From Bacteroidales bacterium (GTDB lineage Bacteria > Bacteroidota > Bacteroidia > Bacteroidales > Bacteroidaceae), in the NCBI GenBank assembly GCA_015060865.1, contig SUXS01000005.1, forward strand, positions 101,697-165,696: a stretch of DNA of 64,000 nucleotides. Reading direction: 5' to 3'. The notes under the pieces were generated by a model, which saw nothing but the letters and a program-made list of their open reading frames with translations, was not told the origin of the DNA and did not search any database. Positions 33,658 to 43,074 of this stretch are shown here, in pieces (the stretch's first letter is position 1; every line of letters begins with the position of its first letter). Made by a program: the position numbers and the translations under genes.

Positions 33658-35040
33658 ATGAAAACTATATGTCTTTATTTTGAGATACATCAGATCGTTC
33701 ATCTGAGACGGTACCGCTTCTTTGATATAGGTACCGACCACTACTACTACGATGACTATGCCAACGAGAGTAGTATCAGCGATATAGCAGAGCGTTCCTA
33801 CGTGCCCGCTCTCACTACCCTGCTCGACATGATCAAGAGCAGCAACGGATACTTCAAGGTAGCCTTCTCACTCTCAGGTGTAGGTCTCGAGCAGCTCGAG
33901 CGCTATGCTCCTCAGGTAGTTGAGCTCCTCCAGGAGATCAACAAGACCGGCTGCTGCGAATTCCTCGCCGAGCCCTACTCACATGGTCTCTCTTCACTGG
34001 CCAACGAAGAGTGCTTCCGCAGCGATGTTGACCGCATGTGCAAGAAGATCAAGCAGGTATTTGGTAAGACTCCCAAGGTGTTCCGCAACTCAAGCCTTAT
34101 CTACAGCGACGATATAGGTGCTCAGGTTGCCGCTATGGGCTTCAAGGGCGTGCTCACCGAAGGTGCCAAGCACATCCTCGGTTGGAAGAGCCCCCACTAC
34201 CTCTATCACGCCAACACCAACCCCAACCTCAAGGTGTTGCTTCGCGACTTCAAGCTCTCTGACGACATCTCACTCCGCTTCTCCAACACCTCTTGGGATG
34301 CCTATCCCTTGATGGCAGGTACATACATGGATTGGATTGCCGCTACTCCCGCCGAGGAGGAGGTAATCAACATCTTCATGGAACTCTCTGCCCTCGGTAT
34401 CTTCCAGCCCCTGAGCTCCAATATCCTTGAGTTCTTCAAGGCGCTGCCCGAGTGTGCCCGTGAGCGCGGCATCTCGTTCTCTACCCCGAGCGAGGTCATC
34501 AAGAACTACAAGTCGGTAGGTCCCGTTGACGTTCCTTACCCCATGTCGTGGGTCGACGAGGAGCGCGACATCAGCTGCTGGCTGGGTAACACCATGCAGC
34601 GCGAGGCCTTCAACAAGCTCTATAGCGTGGCCGACCGCGTGCTCATCGGTCTCGACAAGCGCATCAAGCAAGACTGGGACTACCTGCAGGCAAGCAACAA
34701 CTTCCGCTTCATGACCACCAAGGAGAACAGCGTGGCTATGAACCGCAGCATCTACGACTCACCCTACGATGCCTTCACCAACTACATGAACATCCTCGGC
34801 GACTTCATCAGCCGCGTCAACTCGCTCTACCCCATAGACATCGACAACGAGGAACTCAATGCCCTGCTCACCACCATCAAGAACCAGGATGAGGAGATCG
34901 AGGCACTCACCAAGGAGCTGGAGAAAATCAAGGGCGTCACTCTCCCTGCTGCTGAGGAGAAGCCCAAGAAAGCTCCTGCCAAGAAGCCCGCTGCCAAGAA
35001 GGCTCCCGCCAAGAAGAAGGCTGAGCCTAAGGCCGAGTAA
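33658..35040 (+). CDS. GH57 alpha-amylase-like enzyme with histone-like tail
   Basis: A 460-residue protein. The GH57 barrel is recognised by FEIHQIVHLRRYRFFD at the start, CCEFLAEPYSHGLSSL (about 97-112, holding the likely nucleophile Glu), and FRNSSLIYSDDIG. It should act on alpha-1,4 or branching glucan bonds. After about residue 410 a coiled helix (EEIEALTKELEKIKG) leads into a 35-residue Lys/Ala/Pro-rich tail (KKAPAKKPAAKKAPAKKKA), like histone H1 tails and unlike other GH57 enzymes I know. A terminator follows at 35061. Confidence 0.9.
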   Translation: MKTICLYFEIHQIVHLRRYRFFDIGTDHYYYDDYANESSISDIAERSYVPALTTLLDMIKSSNGYFKVAFSLSGVGLEQLERYAPQVVELLQEINKTGCCEFLAEPYSHGLSSLANEECFRSDVDRMCKKIKQVFGKTPKVFRNSSLIYSDDIGAQVAAMGFKGVLTEGAKHILGWKSPHYLYHANTNPNLKVLLRDFKLSDDISLRFSNTSWDAYPLMAGTYMDWIAATPAEEEVINIFMELSALGIFQPLSSNILEFFKALPECARERGISFSTPSEVIKNYKSVGPVDVPYPMSWVDEERDISCWLGNTMQREAFNKLYSVADRVLIGLDKRIKQDWDYLQASNNFRFMTTKENSVAMNRSIYDSPYDAFTNYMNILGDFISRVNSLYPIDIDNEELNALLTTIKNQDEEIEALTKELEKIKGVTLPAAEEKPKKAPAKKPAAKKAPAKKKAEPKAE

Positions 35041-35060
35041 GGCAATCGGTGAATAGAAAG

Positions 35061-35090
35061 AAAGCACGTGCATTTAGCACGTGCTTTTTT
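35061..35090 (+). terminator. Terminator of the glycogen operon
   Basis: AAAGCACGTGC-attta-GCACGTGCTTT followed by TTT: a strong intrinsic terminator 21 bases after the GH57 stop. Confidence 0.95.
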
Positions 35091-35150
35091 GTCAACAGCC
35101 AACGGTCATTTAAAAATCATAACTGACTGTTCATCGTTCACCGTTCATCG

Positions 35151-35329
35151 TTAATACACTCTTCCCTCCGTGCTGCGTATGCGCAGGCTCTCGCGGCCTA
35201 CCGCCACGTGGAAGTCGCCCTCCTCGAAGGTCCAACGGTTGCCCATGCCTACGAATGCGGTGCTACACCCTGTACCACCACTGCGGTGGTCAGCAGTATC
35301 GATGCTGCGATGATTGTGTGTCGTCTCAT
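35151..35329 (-). pseudogene. Collapsed gene: signal peptide joined to a C-terminal end, middle lost
   Basis: From ATG 35327-35329 the - strand reads a good signal peptide (MRRHTIIAASILLTTAVVV) then stops after about 26 codons. In another frame the following DNA reads GMGNRWTFEEGDFHVAVG and ends at TAA 35151-35153. That ending is like the C-terminal strand pair of secreted glycosidases. The simplest reading is a secreted-enzyme gene that lost almost all of its middle by deletion. Family of the original gene uncertain. The gap 35091-35504 also has short TTCATCGTTCACCG repeats. Confidence 0.5.
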
Positions 35330-35475
35330 ATTGTATCATATCTTTCTCTGCAAAGAAAGAATATTCGAAAGGAAAATTCAAGTTCAAAGTGGCATCTTCT
35401 ATTCCGAGTAGATGAAGTTTATTACTTTTTTTGTACTTATGAGAAATATTAGAGGTATTATTCGTCCGTTTTTTG

Positions 35476-35483
35476 TATCTTTG
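35476..35483 (+). promoter_or_regulatory. -7 box of the PBP1A gene
   Basis: TATCTTTG, 21 bases before the ATG at 35505. No clear -33 box. It supports the internal start. Confidence 0.5.
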
Positions 35484-35504
35484 TCATTCCAAAGTTTTAA
35501 AATT

Positions 35505-37829
35505 ATGATAAAGAATTTGATATATGCCCTTTGGGGACTACTGGCTGTAGGACTTGTAGCAGCATTTCTGATATTTTTTTCCATCACGAAAGGATGGATA
35601 GGTTTTGTTCCCCCAGTAGAGGAGTTGGAAAATCCTAATTATAAATTTGCAACACAGATTATCTCTGCAGATGGAAAGCTGCTTAGTACTTATTCGTATA
35701 GCCGGGAAAATCGAGTGTGGACTGATTATCAAGATTTGTCTCCAGCATTGATAGAGGCATTAATAAGTACAGAGGATGTTCGCTTTACTGAACATTCGGG
35801 TATTGATTTGCGTGCTTTGCTACGTGCTATTGTAAAGACAGGTTTGCTTCGCCAATCAGGTTCAGGAGGTGGAAGTACGCTTACCCAGCAGCTGGCTAAG
35901 CAGTTATATACAGAGGTGGCTGGTAATAAGTTGGAACGTCTGTTTCAAAAGCCTATCGAATGGGTTATTGCAGTGAAATTGGAGAAGTACTATACCAAAG
36001 AGGAGATACTTACCATGTATCTAAACAAGTATGACTTCGGTAATAATGCAATCGGTATCAAGACGGCGGCAAATACTTACTTCTCTAAGGAACCGAAAGA
36101 TCTTACTATAGAAGAAGCGGCTACTTTAGTGGGGATGTGTAAGAACTCATCGCTCTATAATCCGGTGCGCCGTAATGAAACTACGCGCAATCGCCGTAAT
36201 GTGGTGTTGTCTCAAATGGAAAAAAACAAATGCTTGACAGCTGCTTTGGCTGATTCGCTCCGTGAAACTCCACTTGTACTCAATTATCGCAGAGTAGATC
36301 ATAAATTGGGACCGGCTCCTTATTTCCGTGAATATCTGCGTGGGGTACTTACTGCAAAGAAGCCTGAGAAAAAGAATTATCGTGGATGGCAGATGCAGAA
36401 ATTCTATGAAGACTCGATCGATTGGGAAAATAATCCACTCTTTGGATGGTGCAATAAGAATAAAAAGAAGGATGGAAGTAACTATAACCTCTATACGGAT
36501 GGCTTGAAAATATACGTAACGTTAGATTCCCGTATGCAACGTTATGCCGAGGAAGCAGTTGACGAGCATATCAAGGGGGATTTGCAAAAACGATTCTTTA
36601 AGTCGAAGAAAGGGCATCGAAATGCGCCTTATGACAATTTGGAATCAGATGAAATAGAAACACTGCTCGTACGGGCAATGAAGCAGTCCGATCGCTATCG
36701 TGGAATGAAGAAAGCCGGATTTTCGGATGCTGCTATTCGCGATACATTTGATGTGAAATACCCGATGCGTGTATTTGCTTATGAAGGAGATCGGGATACT
36801 GTCATGTCGCCTATGGACTCGATACGTTATTACAAGCATTTTCTTCGTGTAGGATTTATGTCCATGGATCCTTTAACTGGTCATGTAAAAGCATACGTGG
36901 GTGGTCCAGATTATACGCATTTCCAATATGATATGGCTATGACTGGTCGTCGCCAGGTGGGTTCTACCATTAAGCCGTATTTGTATACATTGGCTATGGA
37001 GAATGGTTTTTCACCTTGTGATCAAACTCGCAATGTTGAGCAGACCATTCTGACAGAAGATGGACAGATATGGGTTCCTCGAAATACAGGAAACAAAGAT
37101 ATGTATGGACAGATTGTATCGTTGAGATGGGGATTGGCACAGTCGAACAACTGGATTTCAGCATATTTGATGAGTAAGTTGAACCCTTACGCCTTCAAGA
37201 GTCTTATCCATCAGTTCGGTATACGTAACTTGGATATTCAACCGACACCCTCGCTTTGTCTTGGACCATGCGATATCTCGGTAGGTGAGATGGTAGGTGC
37301 ATATACGGCTTTTCCGAATAACGGTATTCGTACAGAACCTCTATTTGTCACTCGAATAGAGGACAATGAGGGAAACATTGTTGCGACATTCTCGCCACGT
37401 ACGTATGAGGTTATCAGTAAGGAAAGCTCCTATAAGATGATCAATATGATGAGAGCTGTTATTGATGAGGGTACGGGACGTCGTTTGCGTTTTAGATATC
37501 GATTAACTGCCGAAATAGCAGGAAAGACTGGGACTACAAATAATAATTCTGACGGGTGGTTTATGGGATATACACCTTCGCTCGTTAGTGGCTGTTGGGT
37601 TGGTGGTGATGACCGCGATATTCACTTTACCAGTATGAGTGACGGGCAAGGTGCTTCAATGGCACTTCCGGTTTGGGCACTTTATATGCAGAAAGTGTAT
37701 GCCGATGAGTCGTTGGGCTATTCGCAGGAAGAACAATTCAATATTCCGGAGGATTTTAATCCTTGTGCAAGTCAGACTGCAATCATGAATAGTGTAAGTG
37801 AACAGCAATTGGATGATTTCTTTGAGTGA
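35505..37829 (+). CDS. Class A penicillin-binding protein (PBP1A-like)
   Basis: A 774-residue bifunctional murein synthase. A membrane helix (ALWGLLAVGLVAAFLIFF, residues 8-25) leads to a GT51 glycosyltransferase with STEDVRFTEHSGID and GGSTLTQQLAKQ. The transpeptidase domain has the active serine in GSTIKPYLY, then SNN and KTGTT. It builds peptidoglycan on the periplasmic side. I chose ATG 35505 (MIKNLIYALWG) because it gives a normal N-terminus and follows a -7 box; the frame is open for 31 more codons upstream. Confidence 0.95.
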   Translation: MIKNLIYALWGLLAVGLVAAFLIFFSITKGWIGFVPPVEELENPNYKFATQIISADGKLLSTYSYSRENRVWTDYQDLSPALIEALISTEDVRFTEHSGIDLRALLRAIVKTGLLRQSGSGGGSTLTQQLAKQLYTEVAGNKLERLFQKPIEWVIAVKLEKYYTKEEILTMYLNKYDFGNNAIGIKTAANTYFSKEPKDLTIEEAATLVGMCKNSSLYNPVRRNETTRNRRNVVLSQMEKNKCLTAALADSLRETPLVLNYRRVDHKLGPAPYFREYLRGVLTAKKPEKKNYRGWQMQKFYEDSIDWENNPLFGWCNKNKKKDGSNYNLYTDGLKIYVTLDSRMQRYAEEAVDEHIKGDLQKRFFKSKKGHRNAPYDNLESDEIETLLVRAMKQSDRYRGMKKAGFSDAAIRDTFDVKYPMRVFAYEGDRDTVMSPMDSIRYYKHFLRVGFMSMDPLTGHVKAYVGGPDYTHFQYDMAMTGRRQVGSTIKPYLYTLAMENGFSPCDQTRNVEQTILTEDGQIWVPRNTGNKDMYGQIVSLRWGLAQSNNWISAYLMSKLNPYAFKSLIHQFGIRNLDIQPTPSLCLGPCDISVGEMVGAYTAFPNNGIRTEPLFVTRIEDNEGNIVATFSPRTYEVISKESSYKMINMMRAVIDEGTGRRLRFRYRLTAEIAGKTGTTNNNSDGWFMGYTPSLVSGCWVGGDDRDIHFTSMSDGQGASMALPVWALYMQKVYADESLGYSQEEQFNIPEDFNPCASQTAIMNSVSEQQLDDFFE

Positions 37830-37830
37830 T

Positions 37831-39105
37831 ATGTTCGATCGCTCTACACCTCCTCCCATACAAAGTGTTCCATTCGCGTTTCGTAAACCTACACGAATGG
37901 TGTTGGCTAATAATGTGCCTTTATATATCATAAAGGTATCAGGACAAGAGGTGGTGCGTGTGGATTTTGTATTTGCGGCAGGAAAGTGGCATCAGACACA
38001 AAAGCTGCAGGCAGTGTTTACAAACCGTATGTTACGTGAGGGATGTCGCGGTTATTCGTCATCGGATTTGGCCGAACGGCTTGACTACTATGGGGCCTGG
38101 CTTGAACTTAGTGTTGCCATGAACCGTACTTTTGTTACGCTGTACACCTTGAAGAAGTTTTTTTCATATACCATTTCCCTGGTTCAGCGCATGCTCTTTG
38201 AGCCTACATTCCCAGAGACGCAATTTCAAACGATACGTGCCAATAATAAGGTGCAGTTTATGGTGAATATGCAAAAGGGTGATGTGTTGGCAATGCGTGC
38301 TTTGCGTCGAAGTATATATGGTCCCTTTCATCCATGTGGAATGCAAGTAGAAGAGGAAGATTATGATGCATTGCAGCTAGCCAACTTGATTGATTATTTT
38401 CACCGTCATTATGGTTCTCGGACTTGCTCAATTTATCTTTCTGGTAGTGTTGATGACGTTGTCGTAAAACAGGTAGAATCTCTTTTTGGTAGTTTTGAGT
38501 GGGGAAATGGTATTCCTTGCGGTTCGGAAGGTTTTGAAATCTGTCCTGATGGTGAGACGAGTAACATTATAAAACTTACTAGTGTTGTACAGAGTAGTAT
38601 TCGTATGGGAACATTGCTCATGGATGTAAATGACGAAGACTATTTGCCTATGCGAGTGTTGAATACAACATTGGGGGGATATTTTGGTAGTCGTTTAATG
38701 AAAAATATTCGTGAGGAGAAAGGTTATACCTATCATATAAGTTCTGACCTTGTTACTAATACTTCGCAGGCGTTGTTTCTGATAAGTTGTGACTGCTTGG
38801 CGGATAAGTCTACAGAAGTGATAGATGAAGTTCATCGAGAGATGTATCGTCTGCAAACTGAACTTGTGCCAGAAGAGGAACTACGCATGATACGTAATTA
38901 TATGATGGGTGAACTTTGTCGTAACTATGAAGGTGCCTTCTCACTTGCTGATGCCTATATCTATATGGAACACTTAGGCTTGCCATCGACATATATAGAA
39001 AAGACTATGGAGGCCATTGATTCTACAGATTCTGTTCGTTTGCAACAGCTTGCTCAGAATTATTTAAGGCCTGAATTGCTACATGCCATAGTGGTATGTC
39101 CATAG
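37831..39105 (+). CDS. M16-family (insulinase-like) protein lacking the zinc motif
   Basis: A 424-residue protein of M16 fold: VDFVFAAGKWHQTQKL, LAERLDYYGAWLELS, EEKGYTYHISSDL and a late strand are visible. The HxxEH motif expected near VFTNRMLREG (about residue 70) is absent, so it should not be a peptidase. Non-peptidase M16 subunits pair with active ones, as in mitochondrial processing peptidase, but no active partner is next to it. It begins one base after the PBP1A stop. Confidence 0.8.
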   Translation: MFDRSTPPPIQSVPFAFRKPTRMVLANNVPLYIIKVSGQEVVRVDFVFAAGKWHQTQKLQAVFTNRMLREGCRGYSSSDLAERLDYYGAWLELSVAMNRTFVTLYTLKKFFSYTISLVQRMLFEPTFPETQFQTIRANNKVQFMVNMQKGDVLAMRALRRSIYGPFHPCGMQVEEEDYDALQLANLIDYFHRHYGSRTCSIYLSGSVDDVVVKQVESLFGSFEWGNGIPCGSEGFEICPDGETSNIIKLTSVVQSSIRMGTLLMDVNDEDYLPMRVLNTTLGGYFGSRLMKNIREEKGYTYHISSDLVTNTSQALFLISCDCLADKSTEVIDEVHREMYRLQTELVPEEELRMIRNYMMGELCRNYEGAFSLADAYIYMEHLGLPSTYIEKTMEAIDSTDSVRLQQLAQNYLRPELLHAIVVCP

Positions 39106-39124
39106 GGTTGCTATAAATAATTAC

Positions 39125-39153
39125 AAAACGAGGATGCATCGCACCCTCGTTTT
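39125..39153. terminator. Bidirectional terminator between the M16 gene and yidC
   Basis: AAAACGAGG (39125-39133) pairs with CCTCGTTTT (39145-39153). Confidence 0.85.
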
Positions 39154-39202
39154 GACTTGTGGAGTAGTATTTGTATTTCGGAATAGCTTTCTCTTGTCTA
39201 CT

Positions 39203-41062
39203 CTATTTTTTCTGCAGCTTCTGCTGCTCCTCCAGCTCCTTCTGCATAGCCTCAAGGCGAGCCATCATGCTGCTCTTCTTGACGGGCTTCTGCTGGTTCT
39301 TGGCGTAGTTGGCCTCAAGCTGCACGAGGAGCTTCTTCTCGTCGATAGTTTGGCGGAGCACAAACATGATGATGATAGACGAGAGGGTAGAGATGAAGTA
39401 GTAGTAGTTAAGACCTGCCGAATAGTTGTTCAGCGCGAAGATGAAGATGACAGGCATCAGGAGCATCATCCACTTCATCATCTTCTGCTGCTGGGGATCA
39501 CCACCTGCGGGCTGCTGCTTCATCGTGTAGAGGGTGTTGAGGATGTTCACCACACTGAAGAGGAGGCAGAAGAGTGAGATGTGGTCGCCAAGCAAGGGAA
39601 GGTCGAAGTTCCAGTGCAACAGGTCGTCGTATGCCGAGAGGTCGTTGGCCCAGAGGAACTTCTGTCCGCGCAGCTCGATGGCATTAGGCACGAAGAAGAA
39701 GAGAGCCATCCACACAGGCATCTGTATCAAGGTGGGCAAGCATCCGCTCATGGGGCTCACGCCATACTTGCTGTAGAGCTGCATGGTTTCTTGCTGCTTC
39801 TGCAGGGCATCCTCGGGATTGGGATACTTGTCGTTGATTTTATCGATGTAGGGCTTGAGCGCACGCATCTTGGCAGTAGAGAGGTACTGTTTGTAGGTGA
39901 AGGGGAATACGATAGCCTTCACGATGAGCGTGAGCAAAAGGAGCACGATACCCATGTTCATACCCCATGAGTTGAGCCAGTCGAAGAGGTACACCACGAA
40001 GAAGCGGTTGACCCAGCGAACGATAGGCCATCCGAAGTAGATGAGCTTGTCGAGGTCGAGGTCCTTGCCGCTTGTAGAGAGGCGGCTGCTCTCCTTGAGT
40101 ATCTGGAACTGGTTGGGGCCGTAGTAGAACTGGAAGTCTGATGCTTTCTCGCCCGAGGGGTCGAAGAATACGGTAGTTTCGGCTGTCATATTCTTGAGGT
40201 AGCCGCTGCCTTCATTGATGGGCGATGAGCTTACCTCGGCACTCTTGAACTCCTGGTCGGCGATGAAGATGCAAGAGAAGAATTGGTCCTTGAAGGCAAT
40301 CCAGTCGAGGTTGGCCAGTTCTTCGGTTTCTGCCTTCATCTCGTTCAGATGGTCGGTGCCCTTGCCATTAACCTTATAGGTGAGGGTGGCGTAGCGCTGC
40401 TCGAAGGTGTATCCCTTCTCCTGCTGACGTACGCGCTGTTCCCAATCCACGTTCATCGTCTTCATGGATGAGGGGAAGAAGTTGGCCATGCCGTGAGCCT
40501 GTACGCTGAGGTTGAGCATATAGCTCTCGGGGAGCAGACGGTAGCTGAAGTCGATGTAGCCAGCTCCGTTGGTGGGGAGGCGGAACACGAGGGTGCTGTC
40601 AGATACCTCGATGGGCTGGAAGTAGAGCTTCGAGGTGACGATATTCTCGTTCTTGCCGTCGAGCATGAAGTTGAGGCTCTCGTCGTCCTGGTTGAAGAGC
40701 TCTAAAGGAAGATCCTCTTGGTTGGTGTACTCCTTGAGTATGGCCGAGGTGACGCGTGCACCACGGTTTGAGAAGGTGAGGCGCACCAGCTCGTTCTCCA
40801 ATGTGAAGTTCTGCTCTTCGCCTTGTGCGGCAAGGAAGAGGGTAGAGGTGCTGTCCTGCAGCAGAGTTTGGTTGTAGCGTGCTTCGGCCATCGACTCATC
40901 GAGCTGCTTCTGTGCTTCAACGGTAGCGATAGAGTCTTGCATGGCTCTCATGCGTGCCTGCTCGGCAAGTTGCTCCTCAGAGGGTTGGTTAAGGTAAATG
41001 AAACCTACCATCACGGCAAATATCAGTACCCAACCGATGATTGTACTTTTGTTGTTGTTCAT
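39203..41062 (-). CDS. yidC: Membrane protein insertase YidC
   Basis: A 619-residue Oxa1/YidC protein of the inner membrane that inserts and folds membrane proteins. A first helix (IIGWVLIFAVMVGFIYL) is followed by the large periplasmic domain, then the conserved membrane core (NSWGMNMGIVLLLLTLIVKA; SGCLPTLIQMPVWMALFF) and a basic tail. It follows pyrG by 103 bases in the same direction, the usual Bacteroidales order. The gap holds a strong hairpin at 41107-41125. Confidence 0.95.
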   Translation of the reverse strand: MNNNKSTIIGWVLIFAVMVGFIYLNQPSEEQLAEQARMRAMQDSIATVEAQKQLDESMAEARYNQTLLQDSTSTLFLAAQGEEQNFTLENELVRLTFSNRGARVTSAILKEYTNQEDLPLELFNQDDESLNFMLDGKNENIVTSKLYFQPIEVSDSTLVFRLPTNGAGYIDFSYRLLPESYMLNLSVQAHGMANFFPSSMKTMNVDWEQRVRQQEKGYTFEQRYATLTYKVNGKGTDHLNEMKAETEELANLDWIAFKDQFFSCIFIADQEFKSAEVSSSPINEGSGYLKNMTAETTVFFDPSGEKASDFQFYYGPNQFQILKESSRLSTSGKDLDLDKLIYFGWPIVRWVNRFFVVYLFDWLNSWGMNMGIVLLLLTLIVKAIVFPFTYKQYLSTAKMRALKPYIDKINDKYPNPEDALQKQQETMQLYSKYGVSPMSGCLPTLIQMPVWMALFFFVPNAIELRGQKFLWANDLSAYDDLLHWNFDLPLLGDHISLFCLLFSVVNILNTLYTMKQQPAGGDPQQQKMMKWMMLLMPVIFIFALNNYSAGLNYYYFISTLSSIIIMFVLRQTIDEKKLLVQLEANYAKNQQKPVKKSSMMARLEAMQKELEEQQKLQKK

Positions 41063-41100
41063 TCTTTCTTGGTTGCTTTCTGTTATCTTATTATTACTAA

Positions 41101-41130
41101 TAGTAAGCGCAGACAGCGTCTGCGCCTACT
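41101..41130. repeat. Hairpin in the pyrG-yidC gap
   Basis: GCGCAGAC-agc-GTCTGCGC (41107-41125) with TAGTA/TACT extensions. No T-run, so more likely an RNA stability or repeat element than a terminator. Confidence 0.5.
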
Positions 41131-41166
41131 TGTTTCCTTTTATTTGTCAATTGTGAGTGCCAATTG

Positions 41167-42762
41167 TCATTTGCCCTCAATCGCAGCCTTGATGAATGCA
41201 AGGAACAGGGGATGGGGCTTGAGTACGGTGCTGTTGTACTGAGGATAGTACTGCACGCCAATATACCAAGGATGCTCTGCAACCTCAACGGCCTCTACCA
41301 ACTTGGTGTCGGGGTTGATGCCCACGCACTTCATACCGGCCGCCTCGAGCTGCTCCTGATATCTGTTGTTGAGCTCGTAGCGGTGGTGGTGGCGCTCCTG
41401 GATGCAGTTGGCACCATAGATCTCCTTGAGCTTGCTGCCCTCGATGAGTGCGCAGTCGAAGTTACCCATACGCATCGTGTCGCTGAGGTGAGCTTTCAGC
41501 TCCTCCATGATGTCAATAACGTTGTTGGGAGTAGCTTCGTTCATCTCACGAGAGTTGGCATCGGCAATGCCGAGTACGTTGCGGGCAAACTCTACCACCA
41601 TGCACTGCATACCGAGACCGATACCGAAGGTGGGGATGTTGTTCTCACGGGTGTAGCGGGCTACGACATTCTTGCCCTCGATACCGCGCTGACCGGCTCC
41701 AGGACCGATGATGATGCCGTCCATGCCTTCGAGTGTCTTGGCTACATTCTCTGCCGTGATGTTCTCGCTGTTGAAGAACTGCATCTTCAACTTGCGGTTG
41801 TTGTATGTTGCGGCTTGTGAGGCTGCTTCGAGGATTGACTTATAGGCATCCTGCAGGTCGTACTTGCCTACGAGACCGATGTGTACCTCTTCGGTAGCAT
41901 TGGCGCGGCGGTCGAGGAACTCCTTCCAGGGGCCGAGAGTGGGTTTGGGACCCGGTGTGATGTCGAGCTTGCGCAGGATGATGTCGTCCATTCCCTGATT
42001 CTGCAGCAACACGGGTACCTCGTAGATGGTAGAGGCATCGATTGACTGGAATACGGCGTTGGCATCCACGTTGCAGAACAGGGCCGTCTTCTTCTTCAAG
42101 TCTTCGGGAAGCTCGTGCTCGGTGCGCAGTACCAATACGTCGGGTTGGATACCGAGCGACTGCAACTTCTGTACAGAGTGTTGTGTAGGCTTGGTCTTCA
42201 GCTCGCCGGCTGCTGCGAGGTAGGGCACATAGGTGAGGTGTACGCAGAGGGCGTTGCGGCCAAGCTCGAACTTGAGCTGGCGTACACTCTCCATGTAGGG
42301 CAGTGATTCGATGTCGCCCACGGTACCACCAATCTCGGTGATGATGAAGTCGAACTGCGACTTGGTGCCGAGTGCCTTCACGTTGCGCTTGATTTCGTCG
42401 GTGATGTGGGGAACCACCTGTATAGTTTTGCCGTGGTACTCGCCGCGACGCTCACGGTCGATAACACGCTTGTAGATACGTCCTGTAGTGATGTTGTTGG
42501 CCTTGGTCATGTTCACGCCGAGGAAACGCTCGTAGTGGCCGAGGTCGAGGTCGGCTTCGTGTCCGTCAACGGTCACGTAGCATTCGCCGTGCTCGTTGGG
42601 GTTGAGCGTACCGGGGTTGATGTTGATATACGGGTCGAACTTCTGGATTGTCACATTGTAGCCGCGTGCTTGCAGCAACTTACCTATTGATGAAGAGATA
42701 ACGCCTTTTCCGAGCGAAGAGGCTACGCCACCTGTGACGAAGATGTACTTTGTTTCAGCCAT
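41167..42762 (-). CDS. pyrG: CTP synthase with a degenerate glutaminase domain
   Basis: A 531-residue enzyme (UTP + ATP + NH3 to CTP). The synthetase domain is intact: SLGKGVISSSIGKLLQARG (P-loop), KFDPYININPGT, LGHYERF, ITEIGGTVGDIESLPYMES. The C-terminal class I glutamine amidotransferase domain (about 292-531) is full length, but its catalytic residues are changed: GICLGMQ reads GIGLGMQ (Gly382 in place of the nucleophilic Cys), and FHPEY reads YYPQY (Tyr506 for His, Gln508 for Glu). So it should not hydrolyse glutamine and would use free ammonia. It is in the normal position before yidC, so it is likely the genome's main copy. A TTTG-N20-TAATTTTG promoter precedes it. Confidence 0.95.
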   Translation of the reverse strand: MAETKYIFVTGGVASSLGKGVISSSIGKLLQARGYNVTIQKFDPYININPGTLNPNEHGECYVTVDGHEADLDLGHYERFLGVNMTKANNITTGRIYKRVIDRERRGEYHGKTIQVVPHITDEIKRNVKALGTKSQFDFIITEIGGTVGDIESLPYMESVRQLKFELGRNALCVHLTYVPYLAAAGELKTKPTQHSVQKLQSLGIQPDVLVLRTEHELPEDLKKKTALFCNVDANAVFQSIDASTIYEVPVLLQNQGMDDIILRKLDITPGPKPTLGPWKEFLDRRANATEEVHIGLVGKYDLQDAYKSILEAASQAATYNNRKLKMQFFNSENITAENVAKTLEGMDGIIIGPGAGQRGIEGKNVVARYTRENNIPTFGIGLGMQCMVVEFARNVLGIADANSREMNEATPNNVIDIMEELKAHLSDTMRMGNFDCALIEGSKLKEIYGANCIQERHHHRYELNNRYQEQLEAAGMKCVGINPDTKLVEAVEVAEHPWYIGVQYYPQYNSTVLKPHPLFLAFIKAAIEGK

Positions 42763-42803
42763 AACACAAAAAATAAAAGTTCTGTATTAAATTTACCAAG
42801 TTG

Positions 42804-42835
42804 CAAAATTAGTGTAAACGGATAAAAATACCAAA
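42804..42835 (-). promoter_or_regulatory. Promoter of pyrG-yidC
   Basis: TTTG (42832-42835), 20 bases, TAATTTTG (42804-42811), 42 bases before the pyrG ATG. Confidence 0.75.
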
Positions 42836-43074
42836 TTTTTTATGTTTTTCTTGTCCAATTCATGGATATATCAAATTCTTCTCGCCATTGTTTTTATTCA
42901 CTAACTCGCAACAAAGTGAAATATGGTTGGAAGTAGGGGATTAGGTATAGAACAAGATAGATGAATTAGAGAGGAACATTTTCAAAAAAATGTCCCAATA
43001 TAGCGTTTTTAAGCATAAAAATGTGTATATTCGCGAATTGTTATAATTAATGTACATTAATAAGGAATAATAGA
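42836..43074. other. Divergent intergenic region before the DUF3078 gene
   Basis: AT-rich. A TATATTCG (43026-43033) near-match to the -7 box lies 42 bases before the ATG at 43075. No gene seen. Confidence 0.45.
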
